Below are positions 60,551 to 64,000 of a DNA stretch of 64,000 nt, piece by piece. The stretch is from Streptomyces sp. P3 (lineage in GTDB: Bacteria; Actinomycetota; Actinomycetes; Streptomycetales; Streptomycetaceae): the NCBI GenBank assembly GCA_016893485.2, contig JAFEKX020000001.1, forward strand, positions 2,232,001 to 2,296,000, read 5' to 3'. The position numbers and the translations under genes are program-made. The first letter of the stretch is position 1; every line of letters starts with the position of its first letter. The notes under the pieces are model-generated. The model did not search any database. It worked only from the letters and a program-made list of their open reading frames with translations, and was not told the DNA's origin.

Positions 60551-61235
60551 TCACGGTGCGCCCGCGCCGCCCCCGACCGGGGCGTCGTCGCCGGGGGGCT
60601 CCTCCCGCGGCGCCAGGGACGCGAGATCACCCGTGTCCCCGAGCCGGACGAGAAAAGGCCTGAGACGGGTGTAACGGATCGCTGTGATGGAACACGGTTC
60701 TACGGAGATCCGCTGGAAGAGGTCGAGATGAAGTCCGAGTGCGTCCGCGACAAGGGACTTGATGATGTCGCCGTGCGAACACATGAGATAGACGGCGTCG
60801 GAGCCGTGATCGCGCTCCACGCGCGCGTTCCACTCGCGTACGGCCTCGGCCGCGCGGGTCTGCATCGCGCGCATCGACTCGCCGCCGGGGAACGCCGCCG
60901 ACGAGGGGTGCGACTGGACGACCTCCATGAGGGGCTCGTCCTTGAGTTCGGCGAGCTTGCGGCCGGACCAGTCGCCGTAGTGGCACTCCCGATCCGCTCC
61001 TCGGTGTGCAGCCGCAGGTCGGGGCGGGCGTCGAGGAGGGGCTGGAGGGTCTCCTGGCAGCGCTGCAGGGGGCTGGCGACGACCTCGGCGATCGGCAGCG
61101 CGGCGAGCCGTCCGGGGAGCGCGGCGGCCTGGGCGTTGCCGCGCTCGTCGAGGGCGACACCGGGCGTCCAGCCGGCGAGCACTCCCCGGTGTTGGCGGTC
61201 GAACGTCCGTGCCGGACAAGGATCAACGTGGGCAT
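60551..61235 (-). CDS. Histidine phosphatase, MSMEG_4193-like
   Basis: About 228 residues of the phosphoglycerate mutase-like superfamily. The catalytic motif is LILVRHGRSTANT at the N-terminus; the acid/base Glu is in ECHYGDWSGRKLAELK and the second His in LMCSHGDIIKSLVADALG. Frame breaks near 61190 and 60990 are each repaired by one base. Starting MPTLILVRHG at 61235, it is the first gene of the operon with DUF3090, the kinase-like gene and mshC. The substrate is unknown; it could oppose the kinase-like protein. Confidence 0.88.
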
Positions 61236-61297
61236 GGGGCCAAGGGTAGGCGTAGGCGCGGGTGCGTCTTCGGCCGGACGGCAGGAGAATACGCACC

Positions 61298-62295
61298 GTG
61301 ATCGTGGACTACGCCATCTACCGTGACGGACGCCGGACGGAGGGCCCCGGCGACTTCTCCGACGGCCTGGACCACTGTCGTCGTGTGGGTGACGCCTTCG
61401 TGTGGATCGGCCTCTACGAGCCCACGGAGAAGGAGTTCGACCGGGTCACCCAGGAGTTCGGTCTGCACCCCTGGCCGTCGAGGACGCCCTCACCGCCCAT
61501 CAGCGGCCCAAGCTGGAGGTCTACGACGACTCGCTGTTCGTGGTCCTCAAGCCGGTCGGCTACGAGGCGGACAGCGACGTCGTCACCTCCGGCGAGGTCA
61601 TGGTCTTCGTGGGCGACTCCTTCGTGGTGACGGTCCGGCACGGCATGGAGGCCCCTCTGGCTGACGTACGGCACCGACTCGAGGAGGAGCCGGAGATGCT
61701 GCGGCATGGGCCGACGGCGGTGCTGTACTCGATCGCGGACGCGGTGGTCGACCACTACGTGGACGTGGCGGGCGAGTTGCAGACCGACCTGGAGGAGCTG
61801 GAGGCGGCGGTGTTCTCGCCGACCGGCGGCGGCTCACGGACCACGGCCTCGCGGATCTACACCTTCAAGCGGCAGATCCTGGAGTTCCGCCGGGCCACCG
61901 GGCCGCTGGCGATGCCACTGTCACGGCTCGCGGGCGCTGGTCTCGCCAGTGACCGGGTGCCGTTCGTGAACGACAAGTCGCGGCCGTTCTTCCGAGACGT
62001 CAACGACCACCTGATGAAGGTCAACGAGTCCGTGGAGGGCCTGGACCGGCTGGTCTCGGACGTCCTGTCGGCCCACCTCGCGCAGACCAGCGTCCGGCAG
62101 AACGACGACATGCGGAAGATCTCCGGCTGGGCCGCCATGGCCGCGGTCCCCACGATGATCGCGGGCATCTACGGCATGAACTTCGACCACATGCCGGAGC
62201 TGCACTGGCTGTGGGGGTACCCGGCGGTGATCCTGGTGATGGCCGCCCTGGAGGTGCTGCTGTACCGGACGTTCAAGCGGCGCGGCTGGCTGTAG
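61298..62295 (+). CDS. corA: CorA-family magnesium/cobalt transporter
   Basis: A pentameric divalent cation channel subunit of about 332 residues. A large cytoplasmic N-terminal domain is followed by two C-terminal transmembrane helices joined by the family loop GIYGMNFDHMPEL with the GMN motif. The C-terminus RTFKRRGWL is basic. A lost C at 61468-61471 (LHPLAVEDALTAHQ after repair) splits the frame. The GTG at 61298 (VIVDYAIYRDG) follows AGGAG. It diverges from the mshC operon. Confidence 0.93.
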
Positions 62296-62322
62296 GGCGC
62301 CCTCCTGGGCGCACGCTCGGGG

Positions 62323-63110
62323 TCAGGCGAACTCGGGGCCACGGTGGCCGGTCCGCCGAGGGCGTCGCGGCGTTCCGGCATCCTCAGGGACACCATCCGC
62401 CGCCAGCCGCCGAGCCGTTCGTACGCGTACACCGCGTGGATGCCTGCGGCGAGCGCGGCCGACTTGGCGCGGGGCCAGCCGAGGACGCGTCCCATGTGGG
62501 CCATCACCGCGAGGCTGACGTCCCGGTAGATCCGGATCTCGGCCAACGCGCACTGTCGGAGCGTCCGTTGGATGGCGCGGCCGTGTCCCGCGGCGGCGAA
62601 GCGCAGCAACTCCTCGTGGCAGTAGGCGAGGTGGTTGTCCTCGTCGTTCGAGATCATCCGTACCGCGCGGCCGAGGTCGGGGTGGTCGGCGAAGTGCCTG
62701 CGCAGGAGGTCCATCTGCTCGGAGGCGCGCTGTTCGGTGACCCGGCTGTGCGCGAGGTAGGTCACGACGTCCTGGACCGTCAGGGCCGCCTCGCCCTTGA
62801 GCTTCTCGTGCGCGAGACCGATGCCGTGCCGCTCCAGGAGCATCGTGTAATCGGTGTCGGCGGGCACCCGGACTGGTTCGAGGCCACGCTTCTTGAGGAG
62901 GGCGTTGAAAATGCGTCCGTGCTTGTCCTCGTCGGCGCCGTGCCGGCTGATCTTGGGGGCGAGGTGACGTTCGCTCGACGGGACGAGCACGGCGATGCGC
63001 CCGTTCTCCCAGCCGCCCTGGGACTCGCCGCTGGCCGCGATGGAGCAGAACAGCCGGAACGACTCGTCGTTGTCGAGGATCTCCTGGAACAGGCTCTTGG
63101 CCGAAAGCAT
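62323..63110 (-). CDS. Ferritin-like domain protein
   Basis: About 262 residues, largely helical. Glu/His pairs resembling a ferritin-like di-metal site occur in SRHGADEDKHGRIFNALL and MISNDEDNHLAYCHEELLRF, each with the E/D-xx-H pattern. A lost base near 62335 affects only the last residues (VAPEFA after repair). The start MLSAKSLFQEILDN at 63110 is typical of the Streptomyces family; upstream in-frame codons are not conserved. The exact activity (oxidase, hydroxylase or storage) is unknown. Confidence 0.8.
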
Positions 63111-63274
63111 CTGAAGGCACCTCCATGCAGGATTCCGCCGCATTCCGCAAAGAACGAGTCAAATGCGGTATCAGAGGTGCTGCAACAGCAGTGTCGGACA
63201 ACTCCGCCAAAAGGAGGACTACGGATGTCCCGTCGGGGCGTAACCGCACGGCCTGCCGCGCGTTGTTCCCCGTG

Positions 63275-63317
63275 ACGGCCGTGGCGGGGAAGACCCCCGA
63301 GCCCCCACCACGGCCGT
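63275..63317 (-). terminator. Hairpin downstream of the LLM oxidoreductase
   Basis: A 15-bp stem (ACGGCCGTGGCGGGG with CCCCACCACGGCCGT, one mismatch) with a 13-nt loop lies 27 bp past the stop at 63345. Confidence 0.7.
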
Positions 63318-63344
63318 AGAAAACTTCCGTACGGCAGAGGCGCG

Positions 63345-64000
63345 TCACGCGAGGCCGGCGCGCTCCAGTGCTTCGGTTCCGGCGCGCAGCGCGGCGAGGC
63401 GCTCGTCCAGGGTCCAGCCGGCCGGGGCGAGCGTCAGGGTGGTGACACCGGCCGCCGCGTACTCCTTCATCCGGTCCGCGATGCGGTCCACGGAACCCAG
63501 CAGCGTCGTCTTGTCGATCAGGTCGTGCGGGATGGCCGCGGCGGCGCCTTCCTTGTCGCCGGACAGGTACTTGTCCTGGATCTCGGCGGCGGCCGCCTCG
63601 AAGCCCATGCGCTGGGCCTGCTTGTTGTAGAAGTTCTGCTGCCGGCTGCCCATGCCGCCCACGTAGAGCGCGGTGTACGGGCGGAAGGTGTCGGCGAGCT
63701 TCTCGACGTCCTTGTCCTCGCCGAGGGCGAGCGGGAGCGTCGGGACGATGTCGAAGCCCTCCAGGGTCTTCCCCCGCCTTCTCGCGCCCGGCTCGCAGAT
63801 GCCGTGCGGCGGTGTCCTCCAGGTGCTCGGCCGAGGGGAAGATCAGCAGCGCGCCGTCGGCGATCTCGCCGGTCTGCTCCAGGTTCTTCGGGCCGATCGC
63901 CGCGATGTAGAGCGGGATGTGCTCGCGCTCCGGGTGCACGGTCAGCTTGAGGGGCTTGCCCGGGCCGCCGGGCAGCGGCAGCGTCCAGTGCTCGCCGTCG
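63345..64000 (-). CDS. LLM-class F420-dependent oxidoreductase, C-terminal part
   Basis: A luciferase-like TIM-barrel oxidoreductase whose N-terminal part lies beyond the window. Visible are PLYIAAIGPKNLEQTGEIAD, a conserved loop of the family, GALLIFPSAEHLEDTAARHL and TTLTLAPAGWTLDERLAALR near the end. Cofactor F420 is inferred from family and from the F420-rich physiology of actinomycetes. One break lies near 63770 in a CCCCC run. A terminator follows the gene. Confidence 0.85.

Noticed and set aside
62297..62312. GCGCCC-TCCT-GGGCGC as a terminator between corA and the ferritin-like gene
   Set aside because: Only six base pairs and no U tract; in DNA this GC-rich such short hairpins occur by chance.

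Overview
The window is a very GC-rich chromosomal segment from an actinomycete, almost certainly a Streptomyces. The evidence is a complete Pup-proteasome locus (arc, dop, pup, prcB, prcA, pafA) beside pafBC and tatAC, a mycothiol ligase (mshC), a gylR-glpF-glpK-glpD glycerol operon, frequent GTG starts and codons with nearly all G or C in third position.

A warning applies to the whole annotation. More than 50 reading-frame breaks fall in highly conserved, mostly core genes. Most sit in runs of three to seven G or C, and in nearly every case adding or removing one base restores a protein of normal length. They look like sequencing or assembly indels, so I annotate these genes as single CDS with the break noted, not as pseudogenes. 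The one exception is a shortened endonuclease VII-like gene between pup and prcB. It has an in-frame TAG and missing sequence but no frameshift, and looks truly degenerate.

Layout. 1-2245: end of urea carboxylase and allophanate hydrolase (ATP-dependent urea breakdown). 2322-12586 (minus strand): Ski2-type helicase, tatC, tatA, two small proteins, pafC, pafB, two FKBP prolyl isomerases (one a lipoprotein with two domains) and pafA. 12596-14986: an MFS transporter diverging from a LacI regulator, with a clear operator between them. 15064-20935 (minus): prcA, prcB, endonuclease VII remnant, pup, dop and arc. 21328-26183: ferredoxin, a secreted protein, TrmI, a site-2 protease with CBS domains and a RecB-type nuclease. 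26184-27222 is about 1 kb without a convincing gene; it holds a 33-bp minisatellite and a strand-asymmetric C-rich block. 27223-34519: an orphan response regulator, a peptide-binding lipoprotein, a HAD phosphatase and metH. 34920-40088: the glycerol regulon, with two matching candidate GylR boxes.

40381-56477 is the most interesting part: a methionine-salvage island. On the minus strand a ribose-type ABC transporter (binding protein, ATPase, permease) leads into mtnK. It is preceded by an apparently leaderless 23-codon leader peptide with cysteine as its penultimate residue. On the plus strand mtnD, mtnC and mtnB overlap or abut, and mtnA converges on them. A second, BMP-type nucleoside ABC transporter follows with a nucleoside phosphorylase, an MTA/SAH-type deaminase and a GntR regulator. 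It too is preceded by a short cysteine-rich reading frame. Together these genes could import methylthioribose and methylthioadenosine-like nucleosides and recycle their sulfur to methionine.

56674-64000: a PAC2-family protein (plus), then mshC in an operon with three uncharacterised actinobacterial genes (kinase-like, DUF3090 zinc-ribbon, histidine phosphatase), CorA, a ferritin-like protein and an F420-type LLM oxidoreductase cut by the window edge. I saw no tRNA, rRNA, CRISPR array, insertion sequence or prophage.
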